Positions 47,431 through 58,321 of a stretch of DNA of 64,000 nt are shown here, piece by piece. The position numbers were made by a program, and so were the translations under genes. The notes under the pieces are model-generated. The model had not been told where the DNA came from. It saw nothing but the letters and a program-made list of their open reading frames with translations, and made no database searches. Position 1 is the first letter of the stretch. Each line of letters begins with the position of its first letter. Source of the stretch: Ornithodoros turicata (Eukaryota; Arthropoda; Arachnida; Ixodida; Argasidae); NCBI RefSeq assembly GCF_037126465.1, contig NC_088201.1:4035001-4099000 (forward strand), written 5' to 3'.

Positions 47431-47834
47431 TACTCGTATAGTGCTCTTGTGTATATAGGCCAGGGGTAAGATGTAGCTCCAAAATGCAACGCAAGTACAT
47501 AGCGGAGTAGTGGGACTTGAACATTCTTATGCTAAGCACCTCTTTCCTTCACGTCTTTACCTGAATGTCGCATTTCAAATACCACAATCGAACAAAACAG
47601 CTGGGTTGTACTTGCTACGTAGAAATTACAACTGGACCCTCTGTGCCATACTGCCACTTGTGGTATGTCAAAATATGTGTGTACTACTCGTAGGTGTATA
47701 CGTTTTTTTTTCTCTCTCACCAACTCACCAACGGTACCAATACTCACCACTATAGGTGTATACCCATGCATGTTTGAAAGAATTGTGGAGTGATTCGACC
47801 AAATCGATGAGGAAATGAGTGAGACGGCAATAAA
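47431..47834. other. Intergenic, nothing recognised
   Basis: This lies between the end of the decayed transposon-type gene and the LINE insertion. No feature is seen. Confidence 0.4.
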
Positions 47835-47847
47835 CATCCATGGAAAT

Positions 47848-48481
47848 AGTACATTCCGCAGTGTTTACTTCACGAAGGTGGACGCCAAGAGTGCCTTAAA
47901 GTCTCTGAGCCATAAGCTGTCAAAAGATCAATGGTTTTGTGGCGAGGCTGGATCTTCCCTTCTGCACCGGGTTGATCCCGAACTAGCTCTGGTCCTCCCA
48001 ACATCCATGCAACGGCAGATTACGTCATTGTTTCACAGGCTCCGGCTCAATGTACCATACAGTGCAAGACTCCTGTACAGGCTTGGGAAGGCGGACTCTC
48101 CTAATTGTCCAGTCTGTGGCTCAATCGAAGACGTCGAACATATTATAGTTACGTGCCCAAGATACTCTGAGTGTCGTGACAGACTTGTAGCCGCGTTAGG
48201 CCGGGTTGACAATCGACCCTTCGGAGTGCAGAAGGTGCTGGGCCCATGGCCAATGAGCACTCAACTGCCAGCTTTGCGAGCCGTTACACAGTTTTTAAGG
48301 GACACCAAGCTGTTAGATGGGCTATGACCTGTCTGTGGCGTTCGTCGCCGCTTCGCGACATCTCCAGTGGGTGATGGTGGATGTGTCTGGAATTCCTTTC
48401 CTTAGGTGATCTGGGGTAGCCGGCCCTCGTGATGAGGGCTACAATCCCCATTTTTTTCTTTCTTTCAATCAATCAATCAAT
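47848..48481 (+). mobile_element. 5'-truncated LINE: reverse transcriptase C-terminal tail and 3' UTR
   Basis: The open frame to 48327 encodes the C-terminal zinc-binding tail that follows reverse transcriptase/RNase H in many non-LTR retrotransposons: LYRLGKADSPNCPVCG then EDVEHIIVTCPRY. A short 3' UTR ends in tandem tcaa units (about 48464-48481). The insertion is bracketed by the 13-bp duplication catccatggaaat (47835-47847 and 48482-48494). The open frame's apparent start at 47815 is therefore flanking DNA, not LINE sequence. Confidence 0.88.
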
Positions 48482-48494
48482 CATCCATGGAAAT

Positions 48495-48825
48495 TTTGGA
48501 TGATCTTTTCCTTGTTTAGGTGATATGGTGGGGGGGGGGCACACATCCGAAGGAGGGCAGCCCCTTCCCAGAAGCTCTTCAATTAAATTTCTGAGGATGT
48601 TCCTTTACACGTAATTCACGTACGTTCAACTCAAACACTCAGTCTCCAGGGTGGTTTGTTTGACTTAGGCAGTAATTTGGCCCATGGCACTTTATGATTG
48701 AGTTACAGTATATGATGCATCACAGTTTGTTTGAGCTAAGCCTTTCTGACTAAAGAGACTTCACTGCATATATATGTATGCACAATGATGATCATAGTAT
48801 CATCAAACATGGCTATGAGCGGCGT
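48495..48825. other. Intergenic, nothing recognised
   Basis: The stretch includes a G run at about 48529-48538. No gene or repeat boundary is seen. Confidence 0.4.
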
Positions 48826-49040
48826 ATAGATGTGGACAGGCGGAGAGAGGACAGCGGGAAGGAGTGGGGGACAAGGGGATTAGTGTGCGTCCTGGGCCGA
48901 CTTCAGGGGGAACTGATGCCGACATTCGTCCGGAAAGTCTTCGGAAAACCCAGGGAAAAACCTCAGACAGCACATCCGACGACAGGGTTCGAACCCAGCA
49001 CCTCCAAGTCTTCAGCACGAGCTTGGCTAACACCAACTGG
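48826..49040 (-). mobile_element. tRNA-derived SINE, inverted copy
   Basis: On the minus strand the order is gttagccaagctcg (A-box region), gggttcgaaccc (B box), ctgtctgaggtttttccctg, ggttttccgaagac and tcggcccaggacgcac. These match the SINE at 40065-40275 block for block. Confidence 0.78.
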
Positions 49041-49146
49041 TGAGTATTGATTTGTGGTCACTGAAATGGTTGGCGAAGTGAGTGGTGTCCTGAACGAAGG
49101 GGGCTGTTCTGGAACACTGAGTCTATATGCATGAGCCACGTCAATA

Positions 49147-49661
49147 CACTCTTAGAAAAAAAAAAGGAGTAAAACGGGGAGTAATTGCAGCTTCTATACT
49201 CCCCTGGACTGCAATTACTCCTCATTATAGTCCCCTAACCCGCCATTTAGTCCCGACATTTACTCCCCAGGACTGCAAATGGTCACTATAAACTTCGCGA
49301 ATGGTCTCCCGAATGCAACGGTCTACGTAAATATGTGCCCTTGGTCAATTTGATGGCATAAGGCTGCATATCGTAGCAATCTTTCCAGCCACACAGAGTA
49401 AGACACAGTTAGCGCATCTTTCTTCGCCTATTGTGCTGGCGCAAGATTTTATAAAATCGCGGTTCGCGGTTTGCTTCAAACTATTTTCATGCATGCACAC
49501 GAACCTGGGACTCTTACAACAGCGCGTGAAATGCAGTCTCCACTCTGTGACATTCATTTACTCCCGTGCATTTACTCCCGAAAGGGACTATATACCTTTT
49601 TGTGACAATGCATTTAGTCCCCAAAAGGAGTAAAAGTACTCCTTCTTTTCTTCTTAAAGTG
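49147..49661. mobile_element. MITE family D copy 3 (inverted relative to copies 1-2)
   Basis: The ends are cactcttagaaaaaaaaaag and ttcttcttaaagtg, with TA on both sides (49145-49146 and 49662-49663). It has the same interior as copies 1, 2 and 4. It is inserted in the LINE endonuclease remnant. Confidence 0.88.
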
Positions 49662-49687
49662 TAGTCGGGGGTTGGTGGATGTCGGAG

Positions 49688-50099
49688 CCACGACCTACTA
49701 GATTATAACGACCATGTCACAATCAGCAAACCCTATGAGGTGCCTGTCCGCACGATCCGCCAGGGGCGCTACTGACGCGCCCTGGCAGACTGGCGCACGA
49801 TTGGACGATGGAAATTTGAATTCTGAACTCGCAGAAGCGTATGTACGACAACCGTAGCAGACGACAGCGATAGCTCCTATGAAAACGCGTAGAATGATGA
49901 TAATAATCACCCTCAGAATTAAACATCTGTGGAAGTCCACAGCTTGTACAGAAATACTAAGGTAAGCTGAAGTACAAAGTATTGTAGAAGTTGAGGAAGC
50001 AATAACAAGGACGATCAGAAGCGCCACCGCTGCCTTCCAAAAATGCGGCGCATGGGAGGGGTGCGCCTAACGTGGTCGTTATAATCTAGTAGGTCGTGG
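49688..50099. mobile_element. MITE family E copy 2, 6-bp target duplication
   Basis: The ends ccacgacctactagattata and its complement match copy 1 at 2056-2469. The duplication TCGGAG flanks it exactly (49682-49687 and 50100-50105). It is inserted within the LINE endonuclease remnant, whose frame continues across the site. Confidence 0.9.
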
Positions 50100-50384
50100 T
50101 CGGAGCACAGCGGAAGGCCCAGTTGTTCGGCCATATCACTCAGGAAAGTGGTGTTCTTGGCCAGTTAAACGCCATCGTTCAAGTCTCCGAAGACGAGAAG
50201 CTTTTGCGTGCGGTAAGGCGCGAGTACATACACGATAAAGTCGCGGATGCGTTCCGGTGCGGCGGAAGGCGAGAAGTAGCACGTAGCCACCACGGGCCCT
50301 GTGGGAGGCTGCACGGCACAAATGCCTCCGACGTCGTCTCCAGGAAGGGTGATGACTTCAAGTGCTGTAGCCAGTACTCCGGCG

Positions 50385-50952
50385 TAGAGCCCTGCACCAT
50401 CCGCGGATGGAAGCGGATATCCGCGGATATCCGCAAGATGCTTGCGGATTCGGATGAAAATTCAGAACTTTCTGCGGTGTGCGGATCGGATGCGGATGGC
50501 GCGAGGTCGGATGCGGATCGGATGCGGATACGAAGGCAGCGGATCGGTAGCGGATCGGATGCGGATATACCGCGTGCTATAATTTTTCCACCAGCAATTT
50601 ATTTGTATTGCGCTGCGACAGCGAGCGAATGCTCGGGTTCACCTTTGACCATGCACGGCCAAGACGGGAGAGAAGGCATTCTGGCGTCTCGAACCGCGCT
50701 AGCACCGACGAGGTAGCGTTCCACGCGTTACAGAAGGCTCTCCGTAACGCGTTTGTTGAAATGTTTACCTTTGCTTGACGTCGTGAGTCGTTCCGTGACA
50801 GCATGGAGGCATCCGAAATTATACCAACATATGCTTCCGGCGGTCTTTACGCGTCCTTCGAAACGTGCGGATTTTGCGGATCGGATGCGGTAACGGTTGC
50901 GCGGATGCGGGTCGGATGCGGATGCCAAAAAACTCATCCGCGCAGGGCTCTA
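50385..50952. mobile_element. hAT-like element with GCGGAT subterminal repeats
   Basis: The ends tagagccctgc and gcagggctcta are exact inverted repeats. A perfect 8-bp duplication CTCCGGCG flanks the element (50377-50384 and 50953-50960). Many copies of gcggatcggatgcggat fill 50400-50570 and 50870-50930. The LINE reading frame resumes exactly after one duplication copy, confirming the boundaries. Confidence 0.9.
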
Positions 50953-51100
50953 CTCCGGCGCGCAGGTAAATGGCAACTCCGGCCGCTCGGTTGCCCTTGC
51001 CACTGCGACGCGCCCCGCAGCAGCACTCGAAGCCGTCGACTTGTTATCTCGGTCTCTCCGTTCTTCGTCCACGTCTCGGAAAGACACAGAAGTGATGTGA

Positions 51101-52184
51101 CTAGGGCCCGGAAATTTCAAAATGATACACTCTAAGAAAAAAAAGGAGTAAAACGGGGAGTAATTGCAGCTTCTACTCCCCTAGTCTGCAATTACTCCCC
51201 ATTTTAGTCCCCTGACCCGACATTTAGTCCCGACATTTACTCCCCAGGACTGCAAATTGTCGCTAAACTTTGCGAATGGTCTCCTGAATGCGACAGTCTA
51301 CGTAAATATGTGCCCTTGGTCAATTTGAACGACATAAGGCTGTATAACTCGGACAACGTAACAATTTTCCAGCCACAGAGAGTAAGAAACAGTTAGCGCA
51401 TCTTTCTTCGCAAATTATGCCCTAGTATGGCGCGAGATTTTATATCGCTCGATATATCACGGTTGACGGTTTGCTTCAAAGTATTTTCATGCATGCGCAC
51501 CAATTATGTACCTGGGACTCTTACAACAGCGCGTGAAATGCGGTCTTCACTCTGTGACATTCATTTACTCCCGTGCATTTACTCTCGAAAGGGACTATTT
51601 TTTGTGGCAATGCAATTACTCCCCAAAAGGAGTAAAAGTACTCCTTTTTTTCTTAGAGTGTAGAAATATACAGGCAAATAGGCCCTCAAGAGCAGCAAAA
51701 TAGGCAATAAAACACAAAAATAGGCCCGTTAATCCGGTACACTATTTGACTTTGTTGGTGCTTCAGAATGCTCCATCCAGGAAAATAGGCTACGGTACCG
51801 TTCATGCTTTGACTACTCCTACACGAATGCTGAGGCGGCCTATAGAACTACGCGATACTGAATACTACTTTTAGTTCTCCGCCCTCGAAGTTCTCGAAAG
51901 GCCAAATATTTTGTTCAAATATACATGAGCCCCTTCCAGCAAACCAAAGTACTGAAGGAAACCAAACGAAAAAAAAAAAAAAAAGTGACACTAGGTGCAA
52001 AAAAAAAACTGAAACGAAAAGCGAAATACAGAACTCAGCGTGAGACTGAAAGGTTGCACTCGCACTTGCGCCTCTAAAAAAGAAGGCCGTTATGGCGTCT
52101 AGAAATGCTCAAAAAGGCTACAATTCAATAGAGTCGATAAAAGGGGCAAGCAACCCTGAAAATGTCGGGCATTCCGGGCCCTAG
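51101..52184. mobile_element. hAT-like element interrupted by MITE D copy 4
   Basis: The ends ctagggcccggaa and ttccgggccctag are inverted repeats. The flanking 8-mers tgatgtga and tgatgtct match at 6 of 8 positions. The interior has aaaataggcaataaaa-type words. The LINE frame continues across it. MITE copy 4 accounts for about half of its length. Confidence 0.75.
51128..51660. mobile_element. MITE family D copy 4
   Basis: The ends cactctaagaaaaaaaagg and ttttttcttagagtg are flanked by TA (51126-51127 and 51661-51662). The 533-bp element sits inside the hAT-like element at 51101-52184, so it is the youngest layer there. Confidence 0.9.
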
Positions 52185-52275
52185 TGATGTCTTACGGAGG
52201 CCATAGTCCTGTGCAACGTCTTCTGCGTGGAGCTGTACGGAGTGTACATTTAGTGCTGCGAGTGTCAACGAGTGG

Positions 52276-53278
52276 GGCTAGTCTACAGTTGTTCTACGCT
52301 CTGCGTAGTGATGGTGCGTTAGACGGTGCTTTTGCAGTCCATGAAATTCGTCCTCCAAAGTTCCGTCGATATTCGCCTTTCCGTGATAGAAGTTGAAGTC
52401 ATTGCCACCTCACTCAGCTATCTCACTTTCCATCGATAGCGGTTGTAAACTGGGATGAGATGAGATAACGATGAGATAAGAGTTTTGTGCGGACATGCGA
52501 ATGCTGACGACGCCGACACGATCTCGGGAAAGTCTCGACTGACGCGCCCAACTAGTGAAGAGGTCTGTTCCTGAAAAAGACACATTTCGTAGCATCGTTA
52601 ACTTTGTTAGAAAATTTATTTGGATGTTCACTTCTTTTACAGTTTGGAAGCACTTTTCAGTACATATATATGCCTCTATAGAGTGAAACAGCAGATGATT
52701 TGCACGATTTAAGTTTCCACGTCGGCTTTACCAGGATTTCTTTTTCTTTTTTTGTTCTTTTTTTTCTGTTGGTAACAAATGTAGCACTTTATCTGGGAAA
52801 ATCCTGCATACAAAATCTCGTTTACCTCCGAAATTTTATGTATGAATATTATTCTCTCCTGGAACGAGTGAATGCAAACAGACAAGTTGAAAAATCTATC
52901 CTTTTTTTTTTTTTTTAAATCAGTAAATAGTACACATATCGCTGCATTCAATTCTCTAAAGTAGGAACAACGACTGTGTAACGACGGATATTTATTTAAC
53001 GACGGAATAACACATTATTGGATACAGAGCATCTTCATGCTTGACATGACGTGGAATGTTACCAGGTGGCTTTCAATGACTTCACTTCATCTCTTTGCAA
53101 AGCCCGGCAGACGAAACGACTTTTGCCCCGTCGTTTTGACATGTACGGAATTTCGCGACATGACATCGTCCCGTGTAAAGAAAAGGAAGCGTGCTTTTCG
53201 GCATGCCCGTAAGAAGCGATCAGGCATTCCGAGCATTTGTTTGCAGAGATGCCACTGACTGGACGAGTGGATGTTAGT
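52276..53278. other. Intergenic, nothing recognised
   Basis: Several poly-T runs and short open frames without recognisable domains. More decayed LINE sequence may extend into the first part. Confidence 0.35.
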
Positions 53279-53394
53279 CTTACTTCGGAGTGCGTTGAGC
53301 AACGACGCTTTTACGCTGTCGTCTGCCATTGGACTGCCTCCGAGATGTCGTCTGCAAATGATATCATCTGCGACGCCACTATCGTCAGTGTAAT
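53279..53394 (+). repeat. 116-bp direct repeat, copy 1, two GTCGTCTGC words
   Basis: The block begins cttacttcggagtgcgttga and ends atcgtcagtgtaat. It matches 53532-53647 with about four substitutions. Two GTCGTCTGC words (53318 and 53347) are 29 bp apart. Confidence 0.9.
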
Positions 53395-53531
53395 GTAATT
53401 TCATTACATTTCAATTGCAATAATGAGTAATGTAATTTAATTAAATTCTAACTGGAGTAATGTAATTTAATTAAATTCTAACTGGAGTAATGTAATTTAA
53501 TTACATTTTAGAAGTAATTTACCCACGTATG
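53395..53531. repeat. AT-rich tandem words between the 116-bp repeats
   Basis: Two units of about 32 bp (taatgtaatttaattaaatt, then ctaactggag) and a third partial unit fill the spacer. The structure looks like the subterminal region of a hAT-like element, but no terminal repeats were found. Confidence 0.6.
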
Positions 53532-53647
53532 CTTACTTCGGAGTGCGTTGAGCAACGACGCTTTTACGCTGTCGTCTGCCATTGGAGTGCCTCCGAGGTG
53601 TCGTCTGCAAATGATATAATCTGCGACGCAACTATCGTCAGTGTAAT
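53532..53647 (+). repeat. 116-bp direct repeat, copy 2, two GTCGTCTGC words
   Basis: This is the second copy of 53279-53394, with the same 29-bp spacing of the two motif words (53571 and 53600). The words are unchanged although bases between and around them differ. Confidence 0.9.
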
Positions 53648-54618
53648 TTCGGCACACAGCATATACCGTAGGGTATTTTCAGGACCATCTAGGTGCTACT
53701 GTGACCTTTTGGAAGGCAAAGTTCACCCCAGGGTTTCATTGTGTTTGTTTGTTTACATCGCGATAAGACAAATGTTGACAGAGTTCGCTACTATACGCTT
53801 CTTCGCTAGGTTCCAGTTCAACTTGCTTGTTTTGTAACGTGGCTGAGGAAACACCCAGTTGTGGTTGCGGATTAAACAATGGCGGTCCTTTTCATCAAAC
53901 TGTCTTTGTTTCTAGTTTCCGGGAAGCCACTAAATGGGAATTGATCCGATATTTCCTGGGACTTCCAAAAGTAATCTTGCCACATGCGTGTCATGTGCCT
54001 GAAAAATTAATAACCAAAAACTGGATTTTTTTTTTTCTTCTTCACACTGAGGTTATCAATCCAACAAACATCTGGATGAATACTGCCGTTATTCGTCAAG
54101 GTGGATCATCATAGGTGCTGCATAAAGTGAGAAAAGTAAAGCATAGTGGCACATCAGTCTAAGCTTCGAGGTGCCGATTGATAAAATATTTTCCCCTTTC
54201 CGATAACGGACGATATATTCAATTCACGATTCTGTCTCAGCTTTTCCGGCCAATGTTCCACGGTACCCGTCAACCCAAAACTTAACTGTAAGATTCGGGT
54301 ATAGTGCATCCAGTTTCCGTTTCGTCATTCCTCAACGGACTCCTGTTGAGTGACCCGATAAGGGCAGCTCTATATAGTTGCCCACGCACCGACACGGCAC
54401 TGTGTATTGAAAGGCACGTTTCACTTTCCCACGTGATTGCGTTCGTGCCTTCCTGCTGGTATCGGGTTAGGCGTATAAACACGGGTTGCCATTTGGGTCC
54501 GATAAAATTGTTGCTCGTGCACTTCTTCGAAGACGACTTCCACAGCAGGCCACGGCAATGGTTTATCCAGAATCCCAAGCATCGAGGGCTGTAGGAAAAA
54601 ATTTAAGGGGGGGGGGGC
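53648..54618. other. Intergenic, unassigned open frame
   Basis: A 95-codon frame at 53827-54114 has no domain I recognise and no partner exons. Nothing else is seen. Confidence 0.35.
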
Positions 54619-54881
54619 ATAATTGAACCTCTGTATGCAATAAGGGGATAAGTCGAAAAATCCCAAACCGAGAAAAGAGGCCTGATCTGATTGTCCGTCC
54701 CATTGACACGCATGCATTTCCCGTTTCTTACCCTCCTGTAGCGGGCCATTAGATTGCAATACGGTCCTAAATTTTCTTTGGCAGGTACATATACTGGTAT
54801 GTAGATGTCATTGCAGCAAAAATTGCAAAAAAAAGGGGATAAATCGACTTATCCCCTTATTGCATACAGAGGTTCAATTAT
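54619..54881. repeat. Inverted repeat with exact 38-bp arms
   Basis: Arm 54619-54656 (ataattgaacctctgtatgc outermost) and arm 54844-54881 are exact complements around a 187-bp spacer. It is probably a short MITE; the target site is ambiguous in AT-rich flanks. Confidence 0.8.
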
Positions 54882-55072
54882 AATTACATCATTACAGCTT
54901 AACATATCCTTACCGACATGTGTCTAAAGTTGAAATATCGCAATGGCACCCCCTGTAGAGGGTACATAGGTGAAAAAGTTAGGGGGTGTCACTGAACATT
55001 TGGGGGGGTGTAGGGGGGTGGGTCTGGATAAATCAATGGGCCACGACAAACAACTATCCATCTGAAAAACTA

Positions 55073-56054
55073 CAGTGAAACCTCCCGAAATGTGTCCTAT
55101 ACTTAAGGAGGTGTCCGACTTACAGAATACAAGGGTAAAAAAAAAAAGAAGAAAAGGAAAAGAACATAGCTGTGTTGCCAGAAATGTGTTCCTTCTTCAA
55201 TTCGTGGTCATTAGTTGTACCTGTCTATATCCACTCTTCGCCGATAATTATTGCTGATTTTGATAGATTCAATTCCGTGCGGATTCCACTCAATGGCCTT
55301 TGAAGCCTTTCGAGCAGCGTGCTTAAACCCACTCAAGGACTTGTCTCCCAAGTGTATACAGCTCAGTTTTCATTGCCTTGGTGCAGTGCACGTTCAAAGG
55401 CTCGAGACAAAACGAAGACAAGTGCTTACACTAAAGAATGGTTACAATGTAGACTGATATAGTACCCCTCACTCTTAAAAATGAACTTCACCTCATGGCA
55501 CGCTCCTAGCCAACCATAATCTCGAATGATATAGTTATCTGCCCTGATTTGTTGAAAACGGGAGGCGTACGCCTTTTTGTGACAATTATGAACAGCATAA
55601 GTGTCATAAAAAAGGCGTACGCCTCCCGTTTTCAGCAAATCAAGGCAGATAACTATATCATTCGAGATTATGGTTGGCTAGGACCGTGCCATGCGGTGAA
55701 GTTCATTTTTAAGAGTGCTCTCTGACCCCTCTCGAAAAACTAAGAGAACAAAATGATGAGACCAGCATAGGAAAAAAAAAAAAGGTGAAAGTCAAGGGCA
55801 TTGGCTCATTTTGGGTCCTTCAAGTTGGTGCAAAGATGGCCTGAGATTGAGATAATTTGGCTCAGTCCGACTTAGCAAGGAAAACCCTGTCCTACTTCCG
55901 ACATAGAGAATTTCAATGGGAGCCTGCCCGTGCAATGAAATCTTGTCCGACATCCGACACCATCCATCATCCGACACCATCCATCTTGGTGGGGAGGTGT
56001 CCACCACCACCGGGAGGTGTCCGAGGTAGGGAGGTTTTACTAATTATATCAGCA
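55073..56054. mobile_element. Probable Tc1/mariner remnant carrying a nested MITE
   Basis: The left end cagtgaaacctcccgaaatg and the right end gggaggttttacta resemble the CAGTGAAACCTC-type termini of Tc1/mariner elements. Ggaggtgtccgac words lie near both ends in inverted arrangement. Palindromic MITE copy B is inserted inside. No transposase is recognisable. Confidence 0.5.
55470..55717. mobile_element. Palindromic MITE, family P copy B, CT target
   Basis: Nearly the same 248-bp palindrome as at 45531-45779. The flanking dinucleotide is CT on both sides (55468-55469 and 55718-55719), not TA. Confidence 0.88.
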
Positions 56055-56410
56055 AATTAGTATCTCTGAGCAGCTAAGTGCATTTCCCGTTCCTTTCTAC
56101 AAACGTTACCTAGGTTGGGCTCACAGCGACACCTTCCGTAAAGATGCAGTTTTCATAAAAAGTCGACGAGTTCGTTCAGTTGCTCGAAATGCCTCCTATC
56201 GACCAGCATATCTAAACAGCTTCCGCCATTCTGTCTCATAAAGATAACCTGCTTCCCGCGCAGGACAGCCTCGTTGCCTTATACGTGGTGGTGACGTTTT
56301 TCACCGAGGTAGCAGACTCGTTGAAACATGGAAATTCTTGAGCTCTCGACTGCTGCTGTGGACGCCTTCGCTTATCACAACTTATCCGCGTTTTTGTACC
56401 CAATAATATA

Positions 56411-56712
56411 CGGGGTGTTCGAAATTAAGCTTTCACGAGCGCTACGCAAACACAGCGATGACAGGAAACCGAACGATAACTTTGCGCTACTTGTGTAAGA
56501 AACAGGTGTTGCTAATTATGTAGCACCTGTTTCTTACTCAAGGAACAGAAAAATAGCACCATTTTTCTTTTTGTTCGCCTATTTATAGTGTGCTAGTGAA
56601 AGCTTAATTTTGAACACTTAATTTGAAACTTAATTTTGCCACTTAGGTGGAGCAGTAAGGTAGTGTAAATAAATAAAATAAATAAATAAATAAATAAATA
56701 AATAACACCCTG
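56411..56712. mobile_element. MITE with internal hairpin and AAAT microsatellite
   Basis: The ends cggggtgttc and aacaccctg are imperfect inverted repeats flanked by TA. Gaaattaagctttcac pairs with gtgaaagcttaatttt inside. A tight hairpin (gtaagaaacaggtg / cacctgtttcttac) lies at about 56496-56538, and a (AAAT)n tract at about 56665-56703. Confidence 0.6.
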
Positions 56713-56714
56713 TA

Positions 56715-58319
56715 GTATAGCAGTCGTCGAAAGACGTATTAAGAAAGCGGTGTCGAACAGTATATAGGCGCCCTTGACGGTGTATTTTTATCTCATCAAG
56801 AGTGGCGTTGTTTTCCCTTCTTGGACAATGAACTCTCCGACAGGTTTGTCAGTTCCTTTGTGCCAGTGTTTTCGCTCGTCCCAGAATCAACCTTCAACTA
56901 AGATATAAACACGAAATGATGTGTCACTGTCATCTAAAAATAAAGGTGCACGCCGAAATAAATCGCTGAAAAATCCACGCCCGCAAAATAAACACTGCCA
57001 AAAAATCAATCATAGTTAGGCTTAGAGAGGGAATATGCCGAATGTTAATTTAACGGCGACACAACGTTGTTTTCAATGCAACGCAAAACTTGAACATTGT
57101 TATGAATATTTCTGCCGTTATTAATGATATATCCTCTAATAAGAGCTGGAAAAATTTGCAATAACCAGCAACAGGGGACCCATCTCGGAATCGGGTGTAG
57201 GAAAAAAATGTCCCTTTTTTAGGTAGCCTTTCCACAGGGGACATTTTTTCCGGGGACATTCTTTCCGGGGACGTTTTTTCCGGCTCTCCCGGAATCCACG
57301 ATCTCGGAAAAAAAAGAAGAAGAAAACGGCCGATTGTTTCGCAAGATGATACGTGTGAAACCGATATCACTAATTAACCGTTCAGCGTCACGAGTTTGCG
57401 ATGTCTGTGAAAGTCGTTTTAGCGAATGAACAAACCAACATGCTGTTCCGACATGTCCACCCTGCTAAGCCTAACCGCAATGTGACTGTCAATCCCTAAG
57501 ACGACTTTCGCGAGTTGATATAGCACTAACGACTTGATTTTGCCAGCGTGGATATTGACAGAGCTTATACTTCGAAATTGATTTTGAAAAGTAGATTTTT
57601 AGATGATTTATTTTCAATGTTTCATTCTTCAATGCCTTATTTCAGCGTCATCCCGTTTTACCTGCAACGCCGCTTCTGCCATACGTATGATACCAAATCA
57701 AGTACCTTGCTTCGAGAATCAGATGTCGTCTACGAATTTTGTGTTCTTAGTATGCAAAATTTGTGAATGTCATCTGCAAAGGTTATAAAACGCATCCGTC
57801 TGCTAGTTATTCGTATCAGTATATATAGGATGTCAGTGTAGGGTGGCCCTCAGTTAAAAAAGGTAAAAGATAGAGCAGTCGCCGTCTTTCCGTTAAAAAG
57901 CCCTACTTGAAAAGTTACGAGAGGGTATCTACCGTATATTACCGATTTAATACAAAGGCACGAACACAAATTCTCAGCCACTGTAAGGGTTGAATGACCA
58001 CCCCAGAAAGACAACACTGCGCTCCTTTTTCAAGTGTGCACCATTTCGTGGACGCGTGCTACATCAAACACTACGCGCTTTAGAAGCCTTCAAGAGGGTT
58101 CGGGGAACCCGTTTATTTTGTATCTTTTTTCGTCTGTAGACTTTAGACTGCCTTCCCTCTGAACGGTTTCACGGCTCATCAGGTTCGACCACACCCGTCT
58201 GGAGCTACTGTGACTTCCGCGCGCAGATCTCTCATGCAGAATCGAATGGCCGAGGGAGGCAAACACAGCTGAACGAGCAGTGGAACTTGGTGTCCAGCAT
58301 GGTATGCAAGTACAGAGTA
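56715..58319. other. Intergenic with short CGGGGACATTTTTTCC words
   Basis: Three consecutive variants of ccggggacattttttcc lie at about 57230-57290, facing a decayed inverted copy near 57205. They are probably the end of an unidentified repeat. No gene is seen. Confidence 0.35.
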
Positions 58320-58321
58320 TA

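Larger units (their letters stand above)
49050..52275 (-). pseudogene. LINE endonuclease domain, dead, split by nested elements
   Basis: Read on the minus strand, separated fragments give an AP-type (EEP) endonuclease in order: LNVHSVQLHAEDV..DYG and LLCLSETWTKNGE across the junction at 52185/51100; GVAIYLRAGV across 50961/50376; PPTGPVVATCYFSPS then LLVFGDLNDGV (about 50300-50190), which contains the family's GD(F/L)N motif; then MAEQLGLPLCSD and PPTIDVAHAYR across 50106/49687/49146. An in-frame stop follows GDLNDGV, so the copy was already dead or has decayed. It is broken by elements at 49147, 49688, 50385 and 51101, the last itself broken at 51128. Confidence 0.8.

Noticed and set aside
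53827..54114. 95-codon open frame as a gene
   Set aside because: No recognisable domain, splice partners or homologue by eye; insufficient support.
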